From NCBI RefSeq assembly GCF_902498065.1, contig NZ_CABVIR010000007.1, positions 124,001 through 188,000 on the forward strand: DNA of 64,000 nucleotides. Reading direction: 5' to 3'. The stretch's first letter is position 1. The number at the start of each line of letters is the position of its first letter. A model generated the notes under the pieces. That model searched no databases, was not told the origin of the DNA, and worked only from the letters and a program-made list of their open reading frames with translations. The stretch is from Pseudomonas fluorescens. GTDB lineage: Bacteria > Pseudomonadota > Gammaproteobacteria > Pseudomonadales > Pseudomonadaceae. This document shows positions 27,731-36,340 of the stretch, in pieces. Position numbers and translations under genes: made by a program.

Positions 27731-27767
27731 AAAAACGGCGATCACTCAAGTGATCGCCGTTTTTTTG
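27731..27767. terminator. Intrinsic terminator of the SIMPL-domain gene
   Basis: An 11-bp stem CGGCGATCACT/AGTGATCGCCG with loop CA, flanked by A and T runs on both sides; on the minus strand the tract is TTTTT. Confidence 0.92.
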
Positions 27768-27781
27768 TGCAGGTTATCGAA

Positions 27782-28498
27782 TCACTGCATCAACACTTCA
27801 ATCGACCCATCCGCCGTCATGCTGACCTGGCTGGTGCCGGCCTCGACTTCCGGGGTCACCGGCGCGGCATCCATGCTCGCCGCTTTCATCATCATCGGCC
27901 CGCGCATGTACGGTTGTGGGTAGCCGTTGCTGTTGAGGTTCAGGTTGACGATTTTGTAACCCTTGCCCCCCAGCGCATCGGTGGCCAGTTGTGCGCGGGA
28001 CTTGAAGGCGGTCACGGCGTCTTTCAGCAGCGCGTCTTCGCTGGCCTTGCGGGTTGGCGTGGCGATGGCGAAGTCCATGCCGCCCATTTTCAGGTCGGTC
28101 AGCAGTTCGCCGGTCAGTTTCGACAGTGCGGCGAAGTCCGAGCTCTCCAGGCGCAGTTCGGCGCGTTCACGCCAGGCGGTGATTTTCTGGCCCTTGGTGT
28201 CGTAGATCGGGTAGCTGTTGCGACTGCCCTGGCGCAGGGTGATGTCTTTGACTTGCTTGGCCTGGGCCAGTGCCTTGTTCATGGTGGTGCTGACGTCGGC
28301 GGCGAGTTTGGCCGGGTCGGTGTTTTGTTCTTCGGTGTAGAGGGTCACGATCATCAGGTCGCGGGCGACTTCCTGACTGACTTCGGCGCGCAGGGAAATC
28401 TGGTTGTAATGCAGCTCGTCGGCGGCCAGGGCCGGGAGGCTGGCGACGGTGCCAACGCTGAGGGCGAGAAGGGCGGCGCTGCGGCGGAAAGTGTGCAT
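27782..28498 (-). CDS. Periplasmic SIMPL-domain (DUF541) protein
   Basis: 238 residues, ATG 28496-28498 with AAGGAG. The signal peptide ends SLPALA, followed by ADELHYNQISLRAEVSQEVA. The body has the DUF541/SIMPL pattern (DLMIVTLYTEEQNTDPAKLA, ITAWRERAELRLESSDFAAL). The family is periplasmic or membrane-associated and its biochemical function is largely unknown; some members are linked to oxidative stress or outer-membrane homeostasis. It is divergent from roxS and is followed by a strong terminator. The same neighbour (PA4495 position) is found in P. aeruginosa. Confidence 0.85.
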   Translation of the reverse strand: MHTFRRSAALLALSVGTVASLPALAADELHYNQISLRAEVSQEVARDLMIVTLYTEEQNTDPAKLAADVSTTMNKALAQAKQVKDITLRQGSRNSYPIYDTKGQKITAWRERAELRLESSDFAALSKLTGELLTDLKMGGMDFAIATPTRKASEDALLKDAVTAFKSRAQLATDALGGKGYKIVNLNLNSNGYPQPYMRGPMMMKAASMDAAPVTPEVEAGTSQVSMTADGSIEVLMQ

Positions 28499-28630
28499 GA
28501 AAACTCCTTGGACGATGCGCAGGGGTTAGGTCCGAGCCTGCGTGAAACCATCAGACTCTAGCTCTAATGATCCGGTTCGCCCAGTTACAACTTCTATACA
28601 GATGGATTGACGGTAGCCGCTGCGCGGCCA

Positions 28631-28696
28631 ATCGCGAGCAGGCTCGCTCCCACATTGGAATGCGTTCACCTGTGGGAGCCAGCCTGCTCACGAAGG
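28631..28696. repeat. REP doublet (REPIN), mixed arms
   Basis: An ATCGCGAGCAGGCTCGCTCC-type arm (28631-28654) and a TGTGGGAGCCAGCCTGCTC arm (28671-28696) face each other with only a 16-base spacer; the two arms belong to slightly different REP variants. The 318-base gap 28499-28816 otherwise carries the divergent promoters of the SIMPL gene and roxS, with a TATACT at about 28773-28778. Confidence 0.75.
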
Positions 28697-28816
28697 CGGC
28701 CTTATAGACGCAGCTGGTTTTTCTGCCATGTGGCCGTTTGCCGCACTTTTGCCTGTCAGCCCCCGTGCTTGGTTATACTCCGTGCGATCCGCCTGGAGCG
28801 CTCATCAGGAGAGCTC

Positions 28817-30079
28817 ATGCTCGCCCCCGTTCAAATCACTTCTGCAACCCGCCAGAATCTCTGGCGGCTGACGTTCATTCGCACCTTGGTGCTGGCCGCT
28901 CAGGCCGGTTCGGTGGGCCTGGCTTACTGGCTCGACTTGCTGCCGCTGCCCTGGTTTCAACTGGCCGCGACCCTCGGTTGCTCGATGTTGCTGTGCGCGT
29001 TCACGGCGATTCGCTTGCGCACCTCATGGCCCGTCACCGAACTCGAATACGCCGTGCAACTGGCCTGCGACCTGTTTATCCACAGCGCCTTGCTGTATTT
29101 CTCCGGCGGTTCGACCAACCCCTTTGTCTCTTATTACCTGGTGCCGCTGACCATCGCCGCCGTGACACTGCCGTGGCGTTATTCAGTGATTCTGTCGGGC
29201 ATCGCGCTGACGATGTACACCTTGCTCCTGGCGGGTTTCTATCCGTTGCAAACCTTCCCGATTGCCCGGGAAAACCTGCAGGTCTACGGGATGTGGCTGA
29301 GCTTTGCCCTCGCGGCGGCGGTGATCACCTTTTTTGCCGCGCGCATGGCCGAAGAGCTGCGCCGGCAGGAAGAGCTGCGCGCTATCCGTCGCGAAGAAGG
29401 CCTGCGTGATCAGCAATTGCTGGCCGTCGCGACCGAGGCCGCCGGTGCCGCCCATGAACTGGGTACGCCGCTGGCGACCATGAGCGTGCTGCTCAAGGAA
29501 ATGCGTCAGGACCACCACGACCCGATGTTGCAGGACGACCTCAGTGTGCTGCAGGATCAGGTCAAACTCTGCAAAGAAACCTTGCAGCAGCTGGTTCGGG
29601 CGGCCGAAGCCAATCGCCGCTTGGCGGTAGAAATGCAGGACGTCACCGACTGGCTCGACGAAGCGCTGAACCGCTGGCACCTGATGCGTCCGGAAGCCAG
29701 TTACCGCTTCCAGCGCCTGGGCCAGGGCACCGTGCCGCGCATGGCGCCGCCACCGGACCTGACCCAGGCGCTGCTGAATTTGCTCAACAACGCCGCCGAT
29801 GCGTGCCCCGAAGGGCTGCAAGTGTCGCTGGACTGGAATGCCGAGGACTTGACCATCAGCATTCGCGACCACGGCGCCGGTGTGCCGCTGGCCATTGCCG
29901 AACAGATCGGTAAACCGTTTTTTACCACCAAGGGCAAAGGTTTCGGCCTGGGCCTGTTTTTGAGCAAGGCCAGCGTGACACGCGCCGGCGGCTCAGTGAA
30001 ACTCTACAGTCATGAGGAAGGCGGCACGCTCACCGAGCTGCGCCTGCCCCGTGTCGCCCGAGGAGACGAACATGAGTGA
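28817..30079 (+). CDS. roxS: Redox sensor histidine kinase RoxS (RegB/PrrB family)
   Basis: 420 residues from ATG 28817-28819 with AGGAGAG upstream; the upstream in-frame extension runs through REP DNA. About six hydrophobic segments lie in residues 20-180 and include GGSTNPF, the quinone-binding heptapeptide of RegB kinases. The phosphoaccepting His is near 212 in AHELGTPLATM; a Cys in VKLCKETL lies where RegB kinases carry a redox-sensitive Cys. The ATP domain shows LLNNAADA, DHGAGVP and GKGFGLGLFL. The kinase senses the respiratory state (quinone pool) and phosphorylates RoxR to control terminal oxidases. It overlaps roxR by eight bases. Confidence 0.93.
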   Translation: MLAPVQITSATRQNLWRLTFIRTLVLAAQAGSVGLAYWLDLLPLPWFQLAATLGCSMLLCAFTAIRLRTSWPVTELEYAVQLACDLFIHSALLYFSGGSTNPFVSYYLVPLTIAAVTLPWRYSVILSGIALTMYTLLLAGFYPLQTFPIARENLQVYGMWLSFALAAAVITFFAARMAEELRRQEELRAIRREEGLRDQQLLAVATEAAGAAHELGTPLATMSVLLKEMRQDHHDPMLQDDLSVLQDQVKLCKETLQQLVRAAEANRRLAVEMQDVTDWLDEALNRWHLMRPEASYRFQRLGQGTVPRMAPPPDLTQALLNLLNNAADACPEGLQVSLDWNAEDLTISIRDHGAGVPLAIAEQIGKPFFTTKGKGFGLGLFLSKASVTRAGGSVKLYSHEEGGTLTELRLPRVARGDEHE

Positions 30080-30632
30080 AGAGATCCAAGTCGAAGGCGA
30101 AGAACTGCCGCATTTGCTGCTGGTAGATGACGACGCCACGTTCACCCGCGTGATGGCGCGTGCCATGGCCCGCCGCGGTTTTCGCGTCAGCACCGCCGGT
30201 TCCGCCGAAGAAGGCCTGACCATCGCCCAGGCCGATATCCCGCATTACGCCGCGCTGGACCTGAAAATGGACGGCGATTCGGGCCTGGTGTTGTTGCCTA
30301 AACTGCTCGAACTCGATCCGGACATGCGCGTGGTGATCCTCACCGGTTACTCGAGCATTGCCACCGCCGTCGAGGCGATCAAGCGCGGTGCCTGCAACTA
30401 CCTGTGCAAACCGGCGGATGCCGACGACGTGCTCGCCGCGCTGCTCTCCGAGCACGCTGACCTCGACACCCTGGTGCCGGAAAACCCGATGTCGGTGGAC
30501 CGCTTGCAGTGGGAACACATTCAGCGCGTGTTGACCGAACACGAAGGCAACATCTCCGCCACCGCCCGCGCCCTGGGCATGCACCGGCGCACGCTGCAGC
30601 GCAAACTGCAAAAGCGTCCCGTTCGTCGCTGA
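30072..30632 (+). CDS. roxR: Redox response regulator RoxR (RegA/PrrA family)
   Basis: 186 residues from ATG 30072 with GAGGAG upstream, overlapping the roxS stop. The receiver domain has the acidic pair in LLVDDDATFTR, phosphoacceptor D63 (AALDLKMDGDSG), the Thr of ILTGYSS and the Lys of CKPADADD. The C-terminal Fis-type helix-turn-helix (NISATARALGMHRRTLQRKL) is the RegA-type DNA-binding end. It is the partner of RoxS for redox control of respiration. A terminator-like hairpin follows. Confidence 0.94.
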   Translation: MSEEIQVEGEELPHLLLVDDDATFTRVMARAMARRGFRVSTAGSAEEGLTIAQADIPHYAALDLKMDGDSGLVLLPKLLELDPDMRVVILTGYSSIATAVEAIKRGACNYLCKPADADDVLAALLSEHADLDTLVPENPMSVDRLQWEHIQRVLTEHEGNISATARALGMHRRTLQRKLQKRPVRR

Positions 30633-30672
30633 ACCTGCGCTGAACGAATGCCGGCCGTGCCTCGCGACAAAC

Positions 30673-30715
30673 CGAGCCGATCCTCTATGATCGGTTCGTG
30701 TGTGTTCTTTTCTTT
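30673..30715 (+). terminator. Probable terminator of roxSR
   Basis: CGAGCCGATC pairs with GATCGGTTCG (two G-T/mismatch positions, loop CTCTAT) and is followed after a few bases by a T-rich run (TTCTTTTCTTT) that reaches the next gene's leader. Confidence 0.45.
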
Positions 30716-30729
30716 ATCGAGCCTTTTCC

Positions 30730-32457
30730 ATGAATCAGAACGCTGAATATTCCGCGGTCAACGACGCGGTGCGCGGGCAGTTTTTTCGCAAAGTCTGGGC
30801 GATGATCACGCCTTACTGGCGCAGTGAAGAGAAGGTCAAAGCCTGGACGCTGCTGATCGCGGTGATTGCGTTGTCACTGATCAGCGTGGGCATCTCGGTG
30901 TGGTTCAACACCTGGTACAAGGATTTTTACAATGCGCTGCAGCAAAAAGACGAAGCGGCGTTCTGGCGGCTGATTCTTTATTTCTGCGGGATTGCGGCGG
31001 TGGCGATTGTCGGTGCCGTGTACCGGCTCTATCTGACGCAGATGCTGACCATTCGCTGGCGTGCCTGGCTCACCGAAAAGCATTTCGCCCGTTGGCTCGG
31101 CAACAAGAATTACTACCAGCTGGAACAGGGTGGATACACCGATAACCCGGACCAGCGGATTTCCGAAGACCTTAACAACTTCACCTCGAATACCCTGGAA
31201 CTGGGCATTGGTTTGCTGCGCAACATTGTCAGCCTGGTGTCGTTCTCGATCATTCTGTGGGGTGTTTCGGGCAGCATTGAAGTGTTCGGTTTTACCATTC
31301 CCGGCTATATGTTCTGGTGTGTGCTGGTGTATGCCGTGATCGGCAGCTGGCTGACCCATTTGATCGGTCGGCGCTTGATCGGCCTCAACAACCGACAACA
31401 ACGCTTCGAAGCTGACCTGCGTTTCTCCATGGTCCGGATTCGCGAGAATGCCGAAAGCATCGCGTTGTACAACGGCGAGCCCAATGAAAACCGTCGCTTG
31501 AGTGACCGCTTCGGGCTGGTCTGGCATAACTTCTGGGACATCATGAAGGTGTCCAAGCGTCTGACGTTCTTTACCGCAGGTTACCAACAGGCCGCCATCA
31601 TCTTTCCGTTCATGGTCGCCGCGCCACGTTACTTCGCGGGCAAGATCGAACTGGGCGAGCTGATGCAAATCAGTTCGGCGTTCGGCAATGTGCAGGAGAG
31701 TTTCAGCTGGTTTATCAGTGCGTACCAGAACCTTGCGTCGTGGCGCGCCACTTGTGATCGTCTGCTGAGTTTCCGTCAGGCCATGACCGACAATGAAGAA
31801 CGTGCGCCAGCCATTGACGTGCAGAATCAAGGTGATGCATTGAAGGTGCATAACCTGGACCTCGACCTCGCGGATGGTCGTCACCTGCTGACCAAAGCCG
31901 ACATGACCGTGGAGGAGGGCGAGCGCGTAATGCTCAGCGGCCGTTCCGGCAGCGGCAAGTCCACGTTACTGCGGGCGATGGGGCATTTGTGGCCGGCGGG
32001 CCACGGTAGCATTCGTCTGCCGGCGGCGCGCTATCTGTTCCTGCCGCAAAAGCCTTATTTGCCGATTGGCACGCTGCGCGAGGCGTTGAGTTATCCACAG
32101 CCTGGCGAGACCTATCCGCACGAGCGTTACGTCCATGTGTTGGAAACCTGCCGTTTGCCGCACCTGGTTTCGCGTCTGGATGAAGCGAATCACTGGCAAC
32201 GCATGCTCTCACCGGGTGAGCAGCAACGTCTGGCCTTTGCCCGTGCGCTGCTTTATGCACCGCAATGGCTGTACATGGATGAGGCGACCTCGGCGATGGA
32301 TGAAGAGGATGAGGCGTCCTTGTATCAGGCGCTGATCGATGAGATTCCGGGGCTGAGCATCCTCAGCGTCGGGCATCGCAGCAGCCTGAAACGCTTCCAC
32401 CCGCGGCATGTGCGCATCGACAACGGTCATTTGGTGGACCAAGCCGTAACCGTATAA
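30730..32457 (+). CDS. SbmA/BacA-type ABC transporter, membrane and ATPase domains fused
   Basis: 575 residues from ATG 30730 (MNQNAEYSAVND). The N-terminal half has about six hydrophobic segments of the ABC_membrane_2 type (VWFNTWYKDFYNALQQKDEA, YYQLEQGGYTDNPDQR, IAEDL-like stretch), and the C-terminal half is an ATPase with Walker A SGRSGSGKST, signature LSPGEQQRLAFA and Walker B WLYMDEATSAMD. Related proteins (YddA, BacA-related, peroxisomal-type ABCD) move peptides, very long-chain acyl compounds or cobalamin-like cargo. The substrate here is unknown. It follows roxSR but is separated by a probable terminator. Confidence 0.85.
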   Translation: MNQNAEYSAVNDAVRGQFFRKVWAMITPYWRSEEKVKAWTLLIAVIALSLISVGISVWFNTWYKDFYNALQQKDEAAFWRLILYFCGIAAVAIVGAVYRLYLTQMLTIRWRAWLTEKHFARWLGNKNYYQLEQGGYTDNPDQRISEDLNNFTSNTLELGIGLLRNIVSLVSFSIILWGVSGSIEVFGFTIPGYMFWCVLVYAVIGSWLTHLIGRRLIGLNNRQQRFEADLRFSMVRIRENAESIALYNGEPNENRRLSDRFGLVWHNFWDIMKVSKRLTFFTAGYQQAAIIFPFMVAAPRYFAGKIELGELMQISSAFGNVQESFSWFISAYQNLASWRATCDRLLSFRQAMTDNEERAPAIDVQNQGDALKVHNLDLDLADGRHLLTKADMTVEEGERVMLSGRSGSGKSTLLRAMGHLWPAGHGSIRLPAARYLFLPQKPYLPIGTLREALSYPQPGETYPHERYVHVLETCRLPHLVSRLDEANHWQRMLSPGEQQRLAFARALLYAPQWLYMDEATSAMDEEDEASLYQALIDEIPGLSILSVGHRSSLKRFHPRHVRIDNGHLVDQAVTV

Positions 32458-32470
32458 CCACCACCTAACC

Positions 32471-32558
32471 TGTGGGAGCGGGCTTGCCCGCGATGGCCTC
32501 GACGCGGTTCACCCACTGAACCGCGTTATCGTTCATCGCGGGCAGCCACGCTCCTGCA
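32471..32558. repeat. REP doublet (REPIN), CGGGCTTGCCCG variant
   Basis: Inverted arms at 32471-32496 (TGTGGGAGCGGGCTTGCCCG) and 32534-32558, the second being degenerate (GGGCAGCCACGCTCC). It lies after the ABC gene and before the FadR-type regulator. Confidence 0.85.
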
Positions 32559-32634
32559 GGGGGCGATGGTGATCGTACAACGGCGTTAAGCTATGATGCG
32601 GTTTAAGCCGAACTTTTCGAGACAGACGTTCACC

Positions 32635-33384
32635 ATGGAAAACCCGATCGACGCACCACGCCTCCCTCGCAAGCGCCGCAGCCTCGCACAGGAACTGGTG
32701 ACGGTGCTGTCCGAGCAGATCCGCGACGGTCACCTCAAGCGCGGCGACAAATTGCCCACCGAGTCGGCGATCATGGATGCCCATGGTGTCAGCCGCACGG
32801 TGGTGCGCGAGGCGATTTCCCGTTTGCAGGCAGCCGGGCAGGTGGAAACCCGCCACGGCATCGGCACCTTCGTGCTCGACACGCCGAGCCCGAGCGGTTT
32901 CCGTATCGATCCGGCCACCGTGGTGACGCTGCGTGATGTGCTGGCGATTCTGGAACTGCGCATCAGCCTCGAAGTGGAATCCGCCGGCCTCGCCGCACAA
33001 CGCCGCAGCGCCGAACAGTTGGCCCTGATGCGCGCCGCGCTGGACGCCTTGAACGAAAGCGCGGCCCACGCCAGCGATGCCGTGGCCTCGGACTTCCAGT
33101 TCCACCTGCAGATTGCACTGTCGACCGGCAACCGCTACTTCACCGACATCATGACCCACCTGGGCACCAGCATCATTCCGCGGACGCGCCTGAATTCGGC
33201 GCGCCTGGCCCACGACGACCAGCAGCATTACATGGGGCGCCTGAGCCGCGAGCACGAAGAGATTTACGATGCGATCGCCCGCCAGGATTCCGATGCGGCG
33301 CGGGCGGCGATGCGTTTGCACCTGACGAACAGCCGCGAGCGGTTGCGTCATGCCCATGAAGAGGCTGAGGCGCAGCGGGGGTAG
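32635..33384 (+). CDS. FadR-type GntR regulator of the galactarate/glucarate genes
   Basis: 249 residues from ATG 32635; 14 more codons are open upstream but begin in a leader without signal. The N-terminal winged helix (about 15-80) shows the GntR motif LPTESAIMDAHGVSRTVVRE, and the C-terminal FCD domain (about 100-235) is all-helical with the usual metal/effector His residues (DFQFHLQIA and HEEIYDAI). It lies directly upstream of the kdgD-garD operon, from which a REP doublet separates it, so it probably represses that operon and is released by a sugar acid; the match between regulator and operator is inference. Confidence 0.85.
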   Translation: MENPIDAPRLPRKRRSLAQELVTVLSEQIRDGHLKRGDKLPTESAIMDAHGVSRTVVREAISRLQAAGQVETRHGIGTFVLDTPSPSGFRIDPATVVTLRDVLAILELRISLEVESAGLAAQRRSAEQLALMRAALDALNESAAHASDAVASDFQFHLQIALSTGNRYFTDIMTHLGTSIIPRTRLNSARLAHDDQQHYMGRLSREHEEIYDAIARQDSDAARAAMRLHLTNSRERLRHAHEEAEAQRG

Positions 33385-33422
33385 GTTTTCCCCGGTTAAG
33401 ATCTTTATTTCCTGACAGGTCG

Positions 33423-33501
33423 CCTTCGCGAGCAGGCTCGCTCCCCCATTGGATTTGTGTACAACCACGATCAAATGTGGGAGCGAGCCTGCTCGCGAAG
33501 G
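33423..33501. repeat. REP doublet (REPIN), CGAGCAGGCTCG variant
   Basis: Nearly perfect inverted arms at 33423-33448 (CCTTCGCGAGCAGGCTCGCTC) and 33476-33501 around a 27-base spacer. It is the first part of the 370-base gap 33385-33754; the second part holds the candidate operator and the kdgD promoter. Confidence 0.88.
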
Positions 33502-33674
33502 GCCGACCGCCCTCTCGCAAAACTTCAATTAGTCGCCTCTCCTCCGACAACATACCACTGCCGCCAAACAGGCTCTGCGGCAGCATTTACCTGCCTGAAC
33601 AGCTGCCTTCCCACCTCATTCCCCCTATGAAATTTACGCCCCGGCGATGAAATGCAGTTGACGGTTATTATTTA

Positions 33675-33696
33675 AGTTGTACGATGACCTACAACT
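33675..33696. promoter_or_regulatory. Candidate GntR/FadR-type operator
   Basis: AGTTGTA - 8 bases - TACAACT, a perfect 7-bp inverted repeat (33675-33681 and 33690-33696) in an AT-rich stretch 58 bases before kdgD. The TTGT...ACAA half-sites fit the general FadR-subfamily operator, and the FadR-type regulator gene is the nearest upstream gene. Confidence 0.55.
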
Positions 33697-33754
33697 CGGC
33701 GCAAGCTGAACGCTTTCCTCATACACAAACGTTGCTACCCAGGGTGTTCGAATA

Positions 33755-34666
33755 ATGAATCCACAAGAACTGAAGTCCATCCTCTCTTCCGGTCTGTTGT
33801 CTTTCCCGGTTACCGATTTCAATGCTCAGGGCGACTTCAATCGCGCGGGCTACATCAAGCGTCTCGAATGGCTGGCCCCATACGGCGCCTCGGCTCTGTT
33901 CGCCGCAGGCGGCACCGGTGAGTTCTTCTCTCTGGCGGCCAGCGAATATTCGGAAATCATCAAGACGGCCGTCGACACCTGCGAAACCAGCGTGCCGATT
34001 CTGGCCGGTGTGGGCGGTTCGACCCGTCAAGCCATCGAATACGCACAGGAAGCCGAGCGTCTGGGCGCCAAAGGCCTGTTGCTGCTGCCGCACTACCTGA
34101 CCGAAGCCAGCCAGGACGGCGTTGCCGCCCACGTTGAAGCCGTGTGCAAATCGGTGAAGATCGGCGTGGTGGTTTACAACCGCAACGTCTGCCGCCTGAC
34201 CGCGCCGTTGCTGGAGCGTCTGGCCGAGCGCTGCCCGAACCTGATCGGCTACAAGGATGGCCTGGGCGATATCGAATTGATGGTGTCGATCCGTCGTCGC
34301 CTCGGCGATCGCTTCAGCTACCTGGGTGGTTTGCCGACCGCCGAAGTCTACGCAGCGGCCTATAAGGCACTGGGCGTGCCGGTTTACTCCTCGGCGGTGT
34401 TCAACTTCATCCCGAAAACCGCGATGGATTTCTACCACGCTATCGCTCGCGAAGATCACGCCACCGTCGGCAAGATCATCGACGACTTCTTCCTGCCGTA
34501 CCTGGACATCCGTAACCGCAAAGCCGGTTACGCGGTGAGTATCGTCAAGGCCGGGGCAAAAATTGCCGGCTATGACGCAGGTCCTGTGCGTGCGCCGCTG
34601 ACCGATCTGCTGCCGGAAGAGTACGAAGCTCTGGCCGCGCTGATCGACAAGCAAGGTGCGCAGTAA
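33755..34666 (+). CDS. kdgD: 5-dehydro-4-deoxyglucarate dehydratase
   Basis: 303 residues of the DHDPS/NAL TIM-barrel family. The Schiff-base lysine is K167 (LIGYKDGLGD), the proton-relay tyrosine is Y141 (VVVYNRNV) and GGTGEFFSL (52-60) is the substrate carboxylate loop. It converts 5-keto-4-deoxyglucarate to 2-oxoglutarate semialdehyde with loss of water and CO2, the step between GarD and the dehydrogenase encoded next. First gene of the operon behind the inferred operator. Confidence 0.93.
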   Translation: MNPQELKSILSSGLLSFPVTDFNAQGDFNRAGYIKRLEWLAPYGASALFAAGGTGEFFSLAASEYSEIIKTAVDTCETSVPILAGVGGSTRQAIEYAQEAERLGAKGLLLLPHYLTEASQDGVAAHVEAVCKSVKIGVVVYNRNVCRLTAPLLERLAERCPNLIGYKDGLGDIELMVSIRRRLGDRFSYLGGLPTAEVYAAAYKALGVPVYSSAVFNFIPKTAMDFYHAIAREDHATVGKIIDDFFLPYLDIRNRKAGYAVSIVKAGAKIAGYDAGPVRAPLTDLLPEEYEALAALIDKQGAQ

Positions 34667-34681
34667 CACACCCGATTAAAC

Positions 34682-34709
34682 AAGGCCGCTGAGCAATCAG
34701 CGGCCTTTT
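34682..34709 (+). terminator. Terminator-like hairpin inside the galactarate operon
   Basis: An 11-bp perfect stem AAGGCCGCTGA/TCAGCGGCCTT, loop GCAA, then TTTT, between kdgD and the dehydrogenase gene. It may reduce downstream transcription or stabilise the kdgD mRNA. Confidence 0.7.
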
Positions 34710-34727
34710 GCGTGAGGAGATTCCCAA

Positions 34728-36173
34728 GTGGCAGATGCAAAGCGTTTTGATAACTACATCAACGGTGAATGGGTGGCGGGCAGTGAATATTGCGCCAACG
34801 TCAACCCGTCCGAACTGACCGACACCATCGGTGAATACGCCAAGGCTGATCTGGCCCAGGTCCACGCCGCCATCGACGCTGCTCGCGCTGCGTTCCCGGC
34901 ATGGTCCACTTCGGGCATTCAGGCACGTCACGACTCGCTGGATAAAGTCGGTACTGAAATCCTCGCTCGCCGCGAAGAGCTCGGCACTTTGCTCGCCCGT
35001 GAAGAAGGCAAGACCTTGCCTGAAGCCATCGGCGAAGTGACTCGCGCCGGTAACATCTTCAAGTTCTTCGCCGGTGAAACCCTGCGCCTGTCTGGTGACT
35101 ACTTGCCGTCGGTACGTCCGGGCGTCAACGTCGAAGTGACCCGCGAAGCCTTGGGTGTGGTTGGCCTGATCACCCCGTGGAACTTCCCGATCGCCATCCC
35201 TACGTGGAAAATCGCCCCGGCCCTGGCCTATGGCAACTGCGTCGTGCTGAAACCGGCGGATCTGGTGCCGGGTTGCGCCTGGGCGCTGGCCGAAATCATC
35301 TCCCGCGCAGGCTTCCCGGCGGGCGTGTTCAACCTGGTGATGGGCAGCGGTCGTGTAGTTGGCGATGCGCTGGTGCAGAGCCCGAAAGTCGATGGCATCA
35401 GCTTCACCGGTTCCGTCGGTGTCGGTCGTCAGATCGCGGTCAGCTGCGTCTCGCGCCAGGCCAAGGTTCAGCTGGAAATGGGCGGCAAGAACCCGCAGAT
35501 CATTCTCGACGACGCCGACCTCAAGCAAGCGGTCGAGTTGTCGGTACAGAGCGCGTTCTACTCCACTGGCCAGCGTTGCACCGCTTCGAGCCGCTTCATC
35601 GTCACTGCCGGGATTCACGACAAATTCGTTGAAGCCATGGCCGAGCGCATGAAGTCGATCAAGGTCGGCCACGCGCTGAAAACCGGTACCGACATCGGTC
35701 CGGTGGTTTCGCAAGCTCAGCTTGAACAGGACATGAAGTACATCGACATCGGCCAGTCCGAAGGTGCGCGTCTGGTCAGCGGCGGTGGTTTGGTAACGTG
35801 CGACACCGAAGGCTACTACCTCGCGCCAACGCTGTTTGCCGACAGCGAAGCCGCGATGCGCATCAGCCGCGAAGAGATCTTCGGCCCGGTGGCCAACATC
35901 GTTCGCGTGGCGGATTACGACGCGGCACTGGCCATGGCCAACGACACCGAATTCGGTCTGTCGGCGGGCATCGCCACCACATCGCTGAAGTACGCCAACC
36001 ACTTCAAACGCCACTCCCAGGCCGGGATGGTGATGGTCAACCTGCCGACGGCGGGCGTGGATTACCACGTTCCATTCGGTGGGCGCAAAGGTTCATCCTA
36101 TGGATCGCGCGAGCAGGGTCGCTATGCGCAAGAGTTCTACACGGTCGTAAAAACCTCCTACATCGGTTCCTGA
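34728..36173 (+). CDS. 2-oxoglutarate semialdehyde (2,5-dioxovalerate) dehydrogenase
   Basis: 481 residues starting at GTG 34728-34730 with GAGGAG eight bases upstream. It is a NAD(P)+ aldehyde dehydrogenase: Rossmann/cofactor motif TGSVGVGRQI, general-base Glu near 250 (LEMGGKNPQ) and nucleophile Cys near 284 (GQRCTASSRF). The C-terminal FGGRKGSSYGSREQG is typical of the KGSADH branch. It oxidises the KdgD product to 2-oxoglutarate, feeding the TCA cycle. Its place between kdgD and the sugar-acid importer fixes the pathway. Confidence 0.92.
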   Translation: MADAKRFDNYINGEWVAGSEYCANVNPSELTDTIGEYAKADLAQVHAAIDAARAAFPAWSTSGIQARHDSLDKVGTEILARREELGTLLAREEGKTLPEAIGEVTRAGNIFKFFAGETLRLSGDYLPSVRPGVNVEVTREALGVVGLITPWNFPIAIPTWKIAPALAYGNCVVLKPADLVPGCAWALAEIISRAGFPAGVFNLVMGSGRVVGDALVQSPKVDGISFTGSVGVGRQIAVSCVSRQAKVQLEMGGKNPQIILDDADLKQAVELSVQSAFYSTGQRCTASSRFIVTAGIHDKFVEAMAERMKSIKVGHALKTGTDIGPVVSQAQLEQDMKYIDIGQSEGARLVSGGGLVTCDTEGYYLAPTLFADSEAAMRISREEIFGPVANIVRVADYDAALAMANDTEFGLSAGIATTSLKYANHFKRHSQAGMVMVNLPTAGVDYHVPFGGRKGSSYGSREQGRYAQEFYTVVKTSYIGS

Positions 36174-36187
36174 TTCACCGCCGTACC

Positions 36188-36275
36188 TGTGGGAGCTGGC
36201 TTGCCAGCGATAGCATCACCGCGAAGTGACTGACACTGCGCGGTGCCTGCATCGCGGGCAAGCCCGGCTCCCACA
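36188..36275. repeat. REP doublet (REPIN) inside the operon
   Basis: Arms at 36188-36212 (TGTGGGAGCTGGCTTGCCAG) and 36250-36275 (CATCGCGGGCAAGCCCGGCTC) are of different variants, facing each other with a 37-base spacer, between the dehydrogenase and importer genes. Confidence 0.82.
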
Positions 36276-36340
36276 GGAAGTCAGCGCCTACAAAACATCG
36301 TTATTACCCGCATAAAAATAATCAGTGGGAGTACATCTAC

